This document shows positions 11,219-21,600 of a stretch of DNA of 64,000 nucleotides, one piece after another. Position 1 is the stretch's first letter, and each line of letters begins with the position of its first letter. The position numbers and the translations under genes were made by a program. Under the pieces are notes generated by a model, which searched no databases, was not told the DNA's origin, and was given only the letters and a program-made list of their open reading frames with translations. This DNA is from Gari tellinella (lineage: Eukaryota; Mollusca; Bivalvia; Cardiida; Psammobiidae), in the NCBI GenBank assembly GCA_922989275.2, contig OV277864.1:1116001-1180000 (forward strand), read 5' to 3'.

Positions 11219-11689
11219 TACAATGGAGAAAACGTTAAACTGAATTATTATTTCCCATTTAAACGCAGTCAAAACGCAAGCGCAATGCGATTAAATGTAG
11301 AAAATGACAACATATTGACAATTCTGAATGTTGATTTTAATCCGAGTGGCAAACAGTTTGGAGCCTGATCAGACACCGGGTTATACGGCGTCTGTTCTGG
11401 TTCCAAACAGGGTGCATTGAAAATACAGTAAAAACTCGATTCTACGAATTTACTGTCTACGAACGCGTTACTTCGAATATACCCATATTTTAAAGTTAAA
11501 ACGTGGCTTAGCCACGTTTTAACTTTGAAATACGGGTATGTTCGACTTGAATGAGATCGACTTATCAAAATTTGAATTACGAAATACTGATAAAATCAAT
11601 TTAAGCGAGTTCGTAGTATCGAGTTTCGACTGTACTAGTTTTAGCATAAACGCGTTTATTGGGTCAGAATAACGTGTTCTCCACTGTAT
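11219..11689. repeat. Family E MITE interrupted by a family F MITE
   Basis: The left end TACAATGGAGAAAACGTT and right end AACGTGTTCTCCACTGTA match 5636-5879. The core at about 11347-11417 is eroded. The insertion at 11424-11634 splits the right arm, which resumes at TAGTTTTAGCATAAACG. Confidence 0.75.
11424..11634. repeat. Family F MITE nested in family E
   Basis: 211 bp with ends TACAGTAAAAACTCGAT and ATCGAGTTTCGACTGTA; the TA edges fit a TA target duplication. The centre is a palindrome, AAAGTTAAAACGTGGC-TTA-GCCACGTTTTAACTTT, at about 11495-11529. The nesting shows that family F moved after this family E copy was in place. Confidence 0.75.
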
Positions 11690-11939
11690 ACATAATGGGC
11701 AATGAGACGAACGACTTACCGGTATGCAGCATTTATGCCTATTTTATATTGAAGTCATTTGTTATTTCCATATCCTTTTGTCGTCCAATAAAGTATGCCA
11801 AGTTTCACAATTGAGCTGGTTAAATGTTCCATCAATAAATTAAACAGTTTCATATAGGATATGATTTATTGTTGAATTATGCTTCAAAATACTTAATTTC
11901 CCTAGCTACTGCATTAAAATATCAAGACATCGGCAAAGT

Positions 11940-12180
11940 ATGTTTCGAAGATAATATTCCTTTCACTGTCAATGACACAAACACGCATCTTTGCAAACAG
12001 TTTAGATTCTGATCAGATGCCATGTAACGCGGTGTCTGATCAGGTTCCAAACTGTTTGACACGCGTTTTGAAATAACGGCAGTAATAATAATACATGTGT
12101 ACCGTAAATCTAACTTTGAAACGATATTGCAAACAGCAGACGACAATATGGCGGTGAAGGGGTAAAAACTCTTGATGAAT
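11940..12180. repeat. Family A MITE, core 11993-12060
   Basis: The core GCAAACAGTTTAGATTCTGA to CTGTTTGAC has tip GATGCCATGTAACGCGGTGTC. The flanks TTCCTTTCACTGTCA and GGCGGTGAAGGGGTAA are the outer arms. Confidence 0.65.
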
Positions 12181-12349
12181 TTGACGATGGAAGGGATATT
12201 TATTGATACGGCCGATATATTCACCAACAAGTGCGACTAAACAGGCATGTTTTCAAGCAGTATCGTTCCAGATGAAATTCTAACAAGACCCTTTGCTGGT
12301 TAGAATCTAAAGTATTTTACTTGTTTAGGCAGATGAGAAAAAAATACTT

Positions 12350-12800
12350 AACCCTTTCACCCCCATCATAACGTAATAACCCTAAGAAGTCACTGTCATA
12401 TTATCGTCTGCTTTTATTTTTCATCTGCTTTTACTTTTAGAATATGACGTCTAATGCTGTTTAGACTTTAGAAACATTGATGAGTGTCAAACAGTTCGGA
12501 TTCTGATCAGGATCTAAACTGTTTGCAAATGGTGGCATTGACAGTGAACTGTTTAAACCGTTTAACCTCAATGACGCTTGGAAGCGCGATTGCAAACAGT
12601 TTGAATCCTGATCAGACGCCGCGTATCGCGGCGTCTGATCAGTATTTCAAACTGTTTGACACTCGTATCGATATGTTTTAAGTCATACTACATTGAATCT
12701 TACTTTGAAACGATCTTGCAAATCACAAAATTGAAGCAGACGACAATGAAACGGTGAAGGGGTAAAAATCTCACGAAACATTTGGCAGTGAAAGGGTTAA
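12350..12800. repeat. Two tandem or nested family A MITE copies
   Basis: The segment starts TTAACCCTTTCACCCCCAT and ends CATTTGGCAGTGAAAGGGTTAA. One core at about 12485-12531 has lost its tip. The second, 12592-12660, is intact: GCAAACAGTTTGAATCCTGA, tip GACGCCGCGTATCGCGGCGTC, return TTTCAAACTGTTTGAC. Two sets of TGTCGTCTGCTT arms support two copies. Confidence 0.65.
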
Positions 12801-12884
12801 AGACAATGACACAATACATACAGAAAGTAAACTATGTATACACTATACAGGCACGGATTTACCGGGGGGCACAGGGGGCACGTG

Positions 12885-12910
12885 CCCCCCCCCCCCCCCC
12901 CCCCCCCCCC
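12885..12910 (+). repeat. Poly(C) run of 26
   Basis: An uninterrupted C run follows GGGGGGCACAGGGGGCACGTG, with which it could fold. The CGGATTTACCGGGG context resembles the edge of a DNA transposon, but no partner end was identified. The length is liable to sequencing error. Confidence 0.7.
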
Positions 12911-13047
12911 AGCTGAGCCGTCTTTTTTTTTTTAACTTACTCTTTTTAACTTCTGAGACACCACTAAGCTCTACGGTTCTACTGTATAGGCGTGTGCCCC
13001 TTATTTGGCCCCTAAATTTTACTGTCTGGACACTGCGGGGTGCCTAC

Positions 13048-13325
13048 TTTATCTTTCTATCTTTCTTTCTATATATACTGCTACACACCCCTTTCGGGTA
13101 TTACGAGCAGGGGCACTTTTTAGGTGCACCAATGGGACTGTACCCGGCCGGTCACTTTATCCTGACACCGACGAACCAGTTGTAATGCTAACCCGAAATC
13201 CTGAGCGCCAAGGAGGGAAGCCATTACTACCCATTTTAAAGTCTTTGGTTTGACCCGGCCGGGGATTGAACCCACAACCTCCCGCACTGCAAGCGGACGC
13301 TCTACCACTAAGCCACGCAGCCGGT
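13048..13325 (-). repeat. tRNA-derived SINE, V-SINE-like
   Basis: On the minus strand the head (13325 to about 13252) is tRNA-like. It has A-box TGGCTTAGTGGTAGAGCG, an anticodon arm CCGC-TTGCAGT-GCGG (anticodon GCA, Cys-like) and B-box GGTTCAATCCC. A body follows with CGGTGTCAGGATAAAGTGAC, and then an AAAG/GATA-rich tail near 13048-13075. This is the classic SINE order: Pol III head, body, simple tail. Similarity to the molluscan V-SINE group is from memory and not verified. Confidence 0.75.
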
Positions 13326-13692
13326 TTATTTAGATAACATAATAGCCCTGGGGCACATGCAATACACCCTTACACTGGTTTAATCATGTTTGCTAAGCGC
13401 TTTGTTTTACAGCTATTTCAACCTAATAAGCGTTTTAGTGATTCGGATCACAGTTAACAGGTGCATCATGTTCCCTATTAGACCCTGGCAGCAGGAGTTT
13501 GGTTACTATGGAAACGAAAGTCTGGTTATATATAGTATATATACTATGTAACCGATTATGTATACTTAGAACTGATAAATGAAATCCTTAAAACCAAAAT
13601 GCGGTTTCTGGTTTAATTTCAACTTGCTTTATCTGTTTCAAAGACCACACATAGGCAAAGCTAGGAAAGGAGTGAAAGGATTTATATGTTGA

Positions 13693-13815
13693 TATTTGCA
13701 CACAGTTTTGATCAAAATCCCAGTAAACACACAACGTTGTTTCAACGTGATGTGCTTGCTGGGATCAGACGTCGCGTAAAGCTGCGTCTGATCTGTCTCC
13801 AAAGTTAGTTGGCGT
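13693..13815. repeat. Family A-like hairpin with enlarged arms
   Basis: CACACAGTTTTGATCAAAAT opens a core and GCGTCTGATCTGTCTCCAAAG closes it. An extra ACACAACGTTGTTTCAACGTG segment sits in the left arm. Degenerate. Confidence 0.5.
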
Positions 13816-14097
13816 TCATATCCAACTTTTCTTCAGTTTGAAAAGCATAAGAGATTGAGTTTATTTGCAGATAATATTTGAAGTAGACGACAATTCACAA
13901 GAAGTGGGGAAACAATCATTTGCAAAATGTTTTAATCAATAAAAACAGCGTAATATCAGGATCCAAACTGCTGACACTCGCTGCACTGTTGTTGACGAAA
14001 AACATTTTTTTTAATAATGTACACGCCATTTATAGCACAACGCAATTTACTTTTACTCTAAACCTAATCTTCATTACCAACACTTTGGAGCAAAATC

Positions 14098-14346
14098 TGG
14101 GGCCCGTTTTATTAAACTACTTACGCAAAAATTTTGCGTAAGTCAAAAATTTTAATTTTCATTTATATTCTATAATATCACTTGCTACAAACAGCAAATG
14201 GCTAGACCAGAGGACGCGCTTTTAGCGCGTCCTCTGATCTGGCTGCTTTTTGCTGTTTGCAAACGTTTATGATCGAAAAATTAGAGTTAAACGATTTTGA
14301 CTTATGAAATTTTTTTGCGTAAGTTGTTTAGTAAAACGGGTCCCAG
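14098..14346. repeat. Fold-back MITE, family G copy 2
   Basis: Ends CTGGGGCCCGTTTTATTAAAC and GTTTAGTAAAACGGGTCCCAG enclose a second inverted pair around CTTACGCAAAAATTTTGCGT. The central hairpin (about 14188-14260) has stem CTAGACCAGAGGACGCGCT, loop TTT and its complement, flanked by AACAGCAAA/TTTGCTGTT. The core is thus family A-like in style but differs in sequence. Confidence 0.8.
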
Positions 14347-14708
14347 ATGCTTTACAAAATGTGCATTATGGCATCATTGATAATGGAATAAATGTTGCAA
14401 TACAACTTCATTTTTCACAAAACTAAAGGTTAAGATCAAAATTAAAACTAAACTTGATTCATGTTTACCAAGAAGCAGATTGCTGTTTTGTAAAATAAAA
14501 ATTGCTTTTCTTTAAAATGAGACACATTTTTCTGAGACGTGTAAGTTTTAAGTAAATCTCGTATAGTTTGTCCTGTATAAAAGACAATTCGTCAATACTA
14601 GAAACAGACTATGGGGTAATCATAATTGGGTTAACTCACCATTATGACCTTTCGGAGTTGATGCTTTCTGTGTTTAAGACTGAGTATGATTGTTGAAAGC
14701 AATATTAA

Positions 14709-15245
14709 AGCGACTCGCAACCGGATGGTGTACTTGTCAAAATAAAATAAAATACTCAAATAAAAGCAAATTTGTGGCATTATTTGGCTTCTGACATTAA
14801 AAAAATATGATCAGTCCAAAAAAAGTCTCAAGAATCGTCACCGAATCTTAGATTTTTAGATATTTTCCATCGTTTTTCTATACCGACTAGTAGACGGTAT
14901 AGTTGTTGCTGTTGCTTCTCTACACGGGCTCAGACATAAACACGAGCCGAATTACGAAGTTGTATGCACTTTCGACCGCAACACATTGAAATACGTTAAA
15001 TCGATCCGAGATAAACGGATAGTTCCGTGGTCCATTGGTCTAAGCGGTTTCCCCTATTTTGCCTTCTGTCCGCCAATGCCGGGCCATGGGTTCGAATCCC
15101 ACCAGAGACCAATATTTTTTTTTATTGAAATTCATTTTTTTAAACAGAATTTCTTATCCTAAACTAATTCTTTACCATTTATATAAGCGTTTGACACATA
15201 TTTACAAATTACTATTTTTAATGCACCATCTGGTTGCGAGTCGCT
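14709..15245 (+). mobile_element. TTAA-flanked TIR element with tRNA-like insert, copy 1
   Basis: The element lies between two TTAA tetranucleotides (14705-14708 and 15246-15249). Its inverted ends are AGCGACTCGCAACCGGATGG and CCATCTGGTTGCGAGTCGCT. TTAA duplication is the hallmark of piggyBac-type insertion, though the ends are not CCC. A tRNA-like segment with A- and B-boxes sits about 60% of the way in. An imperfect palindrome, CTATACCGACTAGTAGACGGTATAG, lies at 14879-14903. No transposase is present, so the element is non-autonomous. Confidence 0.85.
15036..15100 (+). other. tRNA-like Pol III promoter inside the TTAA element
   Basis: TGGTCTAAGCGG fits an A-box and GGGTTCGAATCCC a B-box, about 52 bp apart (typical spacing). 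The flanks do not pair as an acceptor stem, so a true tRNA is unlikely; a SINE captured within the element is more likely. The same segment is in the three sister copies. Confidence 0.7.
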
Positions 15246-15463
15246 TTAAATATAGCAAAAAGCTCCTGTAGGGACCTTCTGTCTAACTTTCATATGTTTT
15301 AGCTGCGACTTCTGTTTAAAAACATCAATAGGTATACGTTATAGTAGTCGTTATACTGTATGCTGTATATCTGGGGATATTCTGTGTTTTATGTAGATCT
15401 ACCTGAAGAAAATATTTGTCGCCCATGGTAAGATGTGTTTTAACCCTAATCATGTTTAGCTCA

Positions 15464-15512
15464 TTTTCAAACAGTTTGGATCCAAATCTGTATCCAAACT
15501 GCTTGTAACTCA
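15464..15512. repeat. Family A core with deleted tip
   Basis: TTCAAACAGTTTGGATCCAA is followed directly by ATCTGTATCCAAACTGCTTG; the GACGCC tip is missing. Confidence 0.55.
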
Positions 15513-15599
15513 TCTTCAACTTGTCTTCAATATAAATACACTTTAAACTAATTTTTCGCAGAGATCTGTTTGGATCAGACTACAATTCAGCATATTGAG

Positions 15600-15817
15600 G
15601 GTTAATCCCATTCACTGTCTTATCCCAAGAACAATGGTTATTTGCAAATAGTTTGGATCCTAAGCAGACACCGCCTTACCCGGCGTCTTAACAGGATCCA
15701 AACTGCTTAAAGCTCATTTCAATATTCTTAAGTAAAAAACACTAAAGTTTAAATTTGAAAAATAGAAGCAGACGACAATTGTTTAAAGCTGGTGACGTCA
15801 TTGTTGTGAAGGGGTTC
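15600..15817. repeat. Family A MITE, core 15642-15708
   Basis: Left GTTAATCCCATTCACTGTC, right GGTGACGTCATTGTTGTGAAGGGG (with a CRE-like TGACGTCA, as in the 551-768 copy). The core is GCAAATAGTTTGGATCCTAA with tip GACACCGCCTTACCCGGCGTC. Confidence 0.7.
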
Positions 15818-15983
15818 GTATTGCAAGCCAGTGCAACAAGGTGCGTCTGCAGACTCTGCACAAGTTTCACACTAATTGTTTGCGTTACAAGAATTTTAAA
15901 CTAAACAATTCGCTCCTTGAAATGCACAACATTAGAGACATTCTGTCCCTACAGTGGTGCGCCAAGGACTTGTCTTTCCATAT

Positions 15984-16150
15984 ACAGTAGGGAAGACGTT
16001 ATTATTTCCCGTTTAAACGCAAACTAAACGCACACGCGTTCCAATAAAAATGTAGAAAATGACAATTTTTGGACAATTCTGCATGTTGATTTTAACACGG
16101 ATGGTGAACAGTTTGTAGCCTGGTCATGCGCCGGGTCACCCGGGTTTAGC
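15984..16150. repeat. Truncated family E MITE
   Basis: The left end TACAGTAGGGAAGACGTTAT and arm CCCGTTTAAACGC are present and the core starts GTGAACAGTTTGTAGCCTGG. It stops at about 16150 within the tip, where LINE sequence begins. The right half is lost. Confidence 0.65.
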
Positions 16151-16155
16151 AAAAA

Positions 16156-17560
16156 ATGTAACATCCTTAACACATTCACATGACTACCATCAAGGCCACA
16201 TGCTTTGGTAAGATGTATTTTTTTCACTACATCTAGCTCTGAAATTTCACGAAACCGTAAATTATCCTCTATCTTATCGTCAGAATCTCACCGGTTCGTC
16301 CTCTTTATTTTATTAAGTAAAGTTATTCAGTATATCTGCTTTAGTATTGTCATCCGTAATATTGTTTACCATGATCATCAGCAAGTCTTTCTATTGTAGA
16401 TGACGTCCTATTGAAGTTTCTCGCGTAATTGAAAAACAGTTTCGGGTTATCTAGTTTAACATATTTTATTTCCAAATACGTACATAAGGAAATGGGGTCG
16501 GTCACAAGCTCTCACAACATTAGATTACAGTGTATATAAACAATGGAACAATGACAAACAAAATATGAAACATATATGAATAGTTGGGTTATCTCCAAGC
16601 CAAGACGGCTCTCTTATGAGACTTTTGCACTATGTACAGTTTCTTTATAGCTTTCGCGTTCTGTATCTTCTAAACATTTATCACAAAGTAGTCCTGTGCG
16701 ACGAGCTTGAACAGTAGCTTTAAGAACTTTCTTCTTCGCCTTTGACACTCCCCTACTCCTCAACCGTCCAGTTTTATCAGGTTATCCTGCCTTAACAACT
16801 TTCATTGGCACATGTTGTTCTAATAAGACACAATATTTCTCCTTAAAGATTTCCCCAAATTGGTCACAAGATTTATCAGCAAATTCACTTTCCCATTCTT
16901 CCATTAAGACTTTATTATTCATGGAAAAATAGTCCCCCTTTGAATAAAGATAAAAAGTTCTTGATTCGTTCTCTTTGCGTACATACTTCGTTGAGAGCAC
17001 TATCTCAGTAGATTCATGGTCACTAGTTGAAAACCCAGATAGAATATTTATCTCCGCAATCAGGTCCACGTTATCTGTTACTACCAAATCAATTATGTTT
17101 TTCCCTGTAGTGGGAATAATAACCATTTGCGAGAGAAGATTGTCCTGCAGTGTATCAATAAATAATTGATCAATTACACGTTGACCTTCCATCATAAGCC
17201 AGTCAATAAGTCTCCAACTATGATCATTTTTTTTCGATTGAAAGTCTCAATGAATTCACAGACATTTCTCTAATTGTACTCACCACCTGCCTCAGGTTTA
17301 TATATAAAGTTTAAAACACAGAACATATGTAATGGCTCCATGCATGTGCATTGTCTCAATCCTGAAACAATGGGATGCCGTATCTGATAAAGCTTAATAA
17401 ATGCGGGACTATAAACCTTAGCAGAAACAACAACAACAGCTCCATGTCTTCAGGAGGAACCACACAAGTCACCAACTTGGCTGTGGATTTAATGTCTACA
17501 AGTTTTGGATTAAGATCATTCTTAATCAAAATTAATACTCCACCTCTACTCATAGCGTCA
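16156..17560 (-). pseudogene. Decayed non-LTR retrotransposon (CR1/Jockey-like)
   Basis: Read on the minus strand in pieces. 17356-17553 encodes an endonuclease-like SRGGVLILIKNDL segment. 16782-17195 (137 aa) has DTLQDNLLSQMV, NIIDLVVTDN and GFSTSDHESTE, matching the end of a LINE AP-endonuclease (the SDH catalytic histidine motif). About 16440-16800 is linker with KYVKLDNPK-like residues. 16150-16260 has KKIHLTKACGLDGSHVNVL, the start of the reverse transcriptase. Frameshifts and stops separate the pieces and most of the RT is gone, so the element is inactive. The clade assignment is tentative. Confidence 0.75.
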
Positions 17561-17599
17561 TTTACAAAAATCCCTGACTCATAAAAATCAAATTGTCTA

Positions 17600-18150
17600 C
17601 TTGTCTAAAACAACTATATCCATCATAAACAAACTCTGAATTACGAACGGAACTGTTTAAACCATGTTTCTGAAACTGCAATATAATGTCATATTCGAAA
17701 GACGAAAGCAACTCGGCAAAATGCAAAATATTTGAGCTCATACCTTGAGCATTAAATTAAAATAAATAAGCTTAACGTTCTATACTTCATCTAATTCTGA
17801 CGTGCTGCTTCTAAAAGCACCAGGCTCGTCTCTATAACACCCGGTGCTCCCATTGAAGGTACACGTTTCTTCACAATTTTTGAAATTGCGACCAATTTTC
17901 CAACCCCTAAAGGGTCATCAGCTCTACTTCTTTTCTTTATTTCTTTCTTGCTTCAAACTTTCTGTGTAGTCAGGTGTGATAAAAACGTCATTTGGATTGA
18001 AAACATAGGATTCCTAACTTAAAGGCTTTCCGATGATAATGTTTGGCGCAGTCCTGGGAAAATTCTATTTCGCTATTTGGGCGAGATTTTTCAATCTAAG
18101 CTTCCCCTTATTCAGCACCCTCCAAGTTTAATTTGACGGTTAGAAAACGA
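17600..18150. other. Upstream flank of UBL7, no gene recognised
   Basis: Some LINE-derived minus-strand sequence may extend to about 17760. The rest shows no feature I can name. Confidence 0.4.
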
Positions 18151-18155
18151 AGTAA

Positions 18156-18223
18156 TGACGTCATCTGTATACGATGACGTCATTTACATGGAACAACCAT
18201 AGTTAGGCCTATCTCTATAAAAT
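18156..18223 (+). promoter_or_regulatory. Putative UBL7 core promoter: twin CREs and TATA box
   Basis: Two perfect TGACGTCA palindromes (18156-18163 and 18175-18182) lie 19 bp apart. A TATAAAAT follows at 18216-18223, about 250 bp before the UBL7 start codon. CRE sites bind ATF/CREB-type bZIP factors. The spacing to a TATA box suggests a real promoter with transcription starting near 18250, but no transcript data are available. Confidence 0.5.
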
Positions 18224-18274
18224 ATCACGTTCTTCATTCGTGAAAATATCTATGGGAACAACAGTGTTTGCCTC

Positions 18275-18400
18275 GTGACTACTAGTGGTTTGCGGTATTA
18301 TAATGGGAATTAGTTTGCGGCTTGCGGGAGTTTGTGGTAGTTTGGGGTGCTTTGCGATAGTTTGTGGTAGTTTGCAGTGGTTTGAGGTATTAGGATTCAC
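18275..18400 (+). repeat. Imperfect G/T-rich short tandem repeat in the UBL7 leader
   Basis: AGTTTGTGGT-like units (TTTGCGG, GGGAGTTTGTGGTAG, TTTGGGGTG, TTTGCGATAG, GTGGTAGTTTGCAG) recur about ten times. The strand is strongly purine/T-skewed. It probably lies in the 5' untranslated leader. Confidence 0.5.
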
Positions 18401-18470
18401 CACTACCTACATACGGCTTTTATTACGAAAGGGTGGTTTGCACAGAACACCAATAACCAAAACAACAACA

Positions 18471-18606
18471 ATGGCGACGATCAACGTTTGTACAAATGAC
18501 AAAGTCAGCAGTCGGAAGCGGTTAAACGAAGTGGATCTCGCTTGGACCGTGAAGAATTTCAAGTCCCACGTCTCAAAGGCAGTTGGGAAAAAAGATGAGG
18601 AATATG
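18471..18606 (+). CDS. UBL7: UBL7 exon 1
   Basis: Encodes residues 1-45 plus one base: MATINVCTND... to ...KAVGKKDEEY, the first part of the ubiquitin fold. Donor G|GTAACC. This is the least conserved part of the family, so it was placed by phase (1), by the VDLAWTVKNFKSHV pattern resembling the family's SISFLKQLI helix, and by the promoter signals upstream. Confidence 0.8.
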
Positions 18607-21600
18607 GTAACCATTGAATTTTATGGTGACTCGGGGCGATGAAAAGGGGGATTTAGTTTCGGCTCCAGTTTTTTCGTACTCAAGATAAAATCAGATAAAA
18701 AAAACAAATCAATATTTATTTATTGTCGGAACAGTTTATAACATGTAACACAAGCTATGTTTAGCTTTTTACCGACATAAAGAAACAGGAATACATCACA
18801 AAGCACATACATTTATGGTAGTGAGTAAGGGGTACGTGACCGTGGTTTATGGTGAATTCGCCTAGAGACAAACTCGCCTACAATTAGATATATAGTAACC
18901 CAAATGATGAATTCGCCTAGAAAGCAATTATATAGGGATTGTATTTTGCACCTATTGTTAGGTACAGTTAACATAACAAAACATGTTTTCAGGTAATGTT
19001 GACTAAGATTGAATAACGTCTGTAACCCCTGATCATCATATGTACTGTTGTCTCCTATTCTCGTGTGGCTAAGCCTTAAAATATATATAAAGCACATACA
19101 TTGCTTATAAGATTTTTTCTTTGTGTCTTAAAAAGCAGTTGAAACCCCGACTAAAGTATATCATCCATAAAAATAATAATAATAAAATAATATCTTGGTC
19201 ATTTCTACGTTTGAATACACCTCCCTGCAGGATCTGAATCAGTCAGATGTTTCTCGTATTCTCGTGCCTTCTGATTGGTTGTCAACGTTTGTTGCTATGG
19301 AGGGGGTTTAACTCTTCAGTTCAGAGAAGTGTTTGTAGAGTCACTTTAAATCTATCATATGGACAATTTCTGCGTCTGTGGCATCAATTTTTGTTTATTT
19401 ATTTATTTTTAATAATGCACTAGTATTAAATGAATTACAATATCCAACACGTTTTACATGTGAAATTTCGAAAAAAGATAATTCAAACCAAATTGATGTT
19501 TTATTGGTCCTTACAACATTTTCCAACATAAATTTATCCGAGGAAAAGAGTTTAAATATTTCTGGATGTCAGGAGTGTCCATTTAATTCGTTTTCGTAAG
19601 ACACGAGATTATGAGAAACCCCGAGAATACGAGAATTGACGATGCATGTGTGAATTTTGTGTTTAATGTAAGAAAACAATAAGGCAAGTTGATGGGTCAT
19701 TTTATTGACTTGTAATCGGTAGATATACCTGTACATTAAGGTGTGAAATACAATCATTATACAGAGACATACAAACAGGGATACCCAGGTACGGTGAATC
19801 TCGCTAACGAGACCGTTGAGCCAGATTTGACCGGGTAAACGCGAGAACAGATGCTCAAGATAAGCGTCAGTGGATACGACGCAGCGCTTACCAAAAATCG
19901 ATATCCAAGCGTCTGGACCGACCTCGATTACCTGGATGAATCGCATGTCAAGCGTCTAGGGAAATCATTTATCCGAGTGACAGACGATAGATACAAAAAG
20001 TAATAACTGCCTATGATTTCCATATGCAATTAGTACTGTGATTTTTCATACCTTTATATGATTCCTCGACTACAGAAAATTCTTCCACTTTATAGTCTTG
20101 AAAAGTACCATAAGAAATTGTGTCTTAATCTTAGTAGATCTAAATTGTAGATTAAAGCAGTTTTTTTTTGAATTCGGTTGCTTCTCAATATCGCATTTGG
20201 ATCCAAACTGTTGCTGAACTCTTAGCACGGTCAGCTTTGATTCCGATCTGGGTCCTAACTGTAAATGCCAGTCTCTCGTACGGATCAAAGTTTCTTCAAT
20301 GAGCTTTTCAATACATTAAAACCCTTGTTTGGATCTTTCAATCACAGAGTTTCTCAATATCTCAGTTGGATCCAAACTGTTGCTGAACTTTTTGCACAGT
20401 CATTGACATGACAAATGTGGATTATCAATTTATCATCTAGCATTTAGACTCGCAATGTCTGATTAAGATCCAAACTGTTTTATTGTCTGCTGAACAAAGT
20501 ATTTAATATTCTGATCTGGGTCAAAACTGGACACTCTAGATAACGTGACCCGAGTGTTTATTTATTGTATTAATGTCGTTTTTTATTTATCGTTTTATAT
20601 CTTGAGCTAATATAAAGATCTATGAAAATCATAATCGAAACTGATTCAGAATATATTTCAGCAGGCAGCTTTGATCTAGATCTAATTTCATGCTGACATT
20701 CATCATCAACCACTAATCAGTTAAGCTGCCTTGCAAATTGTACAATATGGACCGGAAATTTTTATACACAACCCCTTTTCTGCCTAAGACCCCCTCTGTG
20801 AAGAAGCAAGAAGCTTGAGGCCTGCAGGGCATAAAGATCCATATTACTTAATCTAATTAGCCGCACTTGTCAAACAGGGTTGTGATTTCAAACACAGGCT
20901 AGCTACTTAAATATGCCATTACACGCCATGAGCCTTTAACCCTTTACCCCATAGCCTGTTTCTACTTCTGAAAAAATGTGACCACTTAAGACAGGTTGAA
21001 AGTACTTTCAGCCTGCTTTAAGCTTTTATCTGCTAAAATACAGAAAATATTTCATATGATTTTTATTTGTGACTATAATATTGAAACTAATTTCTTCAGT
21101 ATATGAAGGAATTAAGTAAAGGCGTTAAAAGGCGTATTTATGGGGGAATGGGCTTAAATCGAAACAAAAAGCCAAGATCTAAAAATAAAAAAAGAAGAAG
21201 ATTAGACACTTCTAGCTCTTAGTGGTTTTGTATAGATCTAGATCTACGCTACGTGTACGCTGCTTTAAAGTCTAGAGTCTACCATAAAACTCGAATTTAA
21301 ATCTTAAATTAAAATTCATTTAGGCCTATCTAAAAGTTGTTTTAATTTTATTTTTTCGACAGAAATGACAAGTGTAAAGCTACACCTAGAAATTAAAACG
21401 ATAAAACTAGATCCAACTAAAATCGGTTTTGGACTAAAGTAAGATCGCTCTATCAGATCGGGATCTAGAGAATCGCGATGATTAAATTAAGAAAGAAAAA
21501 CGATCTAGATCTATCCGTACAATATGTAGATCTAGTGATGTTTAATTTTTTTTTTAATTTAGAATTTCTGTAACGTTGAATTCTTAAACCGAGACGAACC

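Noticed and set aside
13252..13325. Functional tRNA-Cys gene
   Set aside because: The anticodon arm looks intact, but a SINE body and simple tail follow directly, and the acceptor stem is poor.
15019..15110. Functional tRNA gene
   Set aside because: A- and B-boxes are present but no acceptor stem pairs, and the sequence recurs inside four transposon copies.
19569..19946. 125-aa minus-strand protein
   Set aside because: Leu/Ile-rich translation of AT-rich DNA; the opposite strand holds the more coding-like small ORF.
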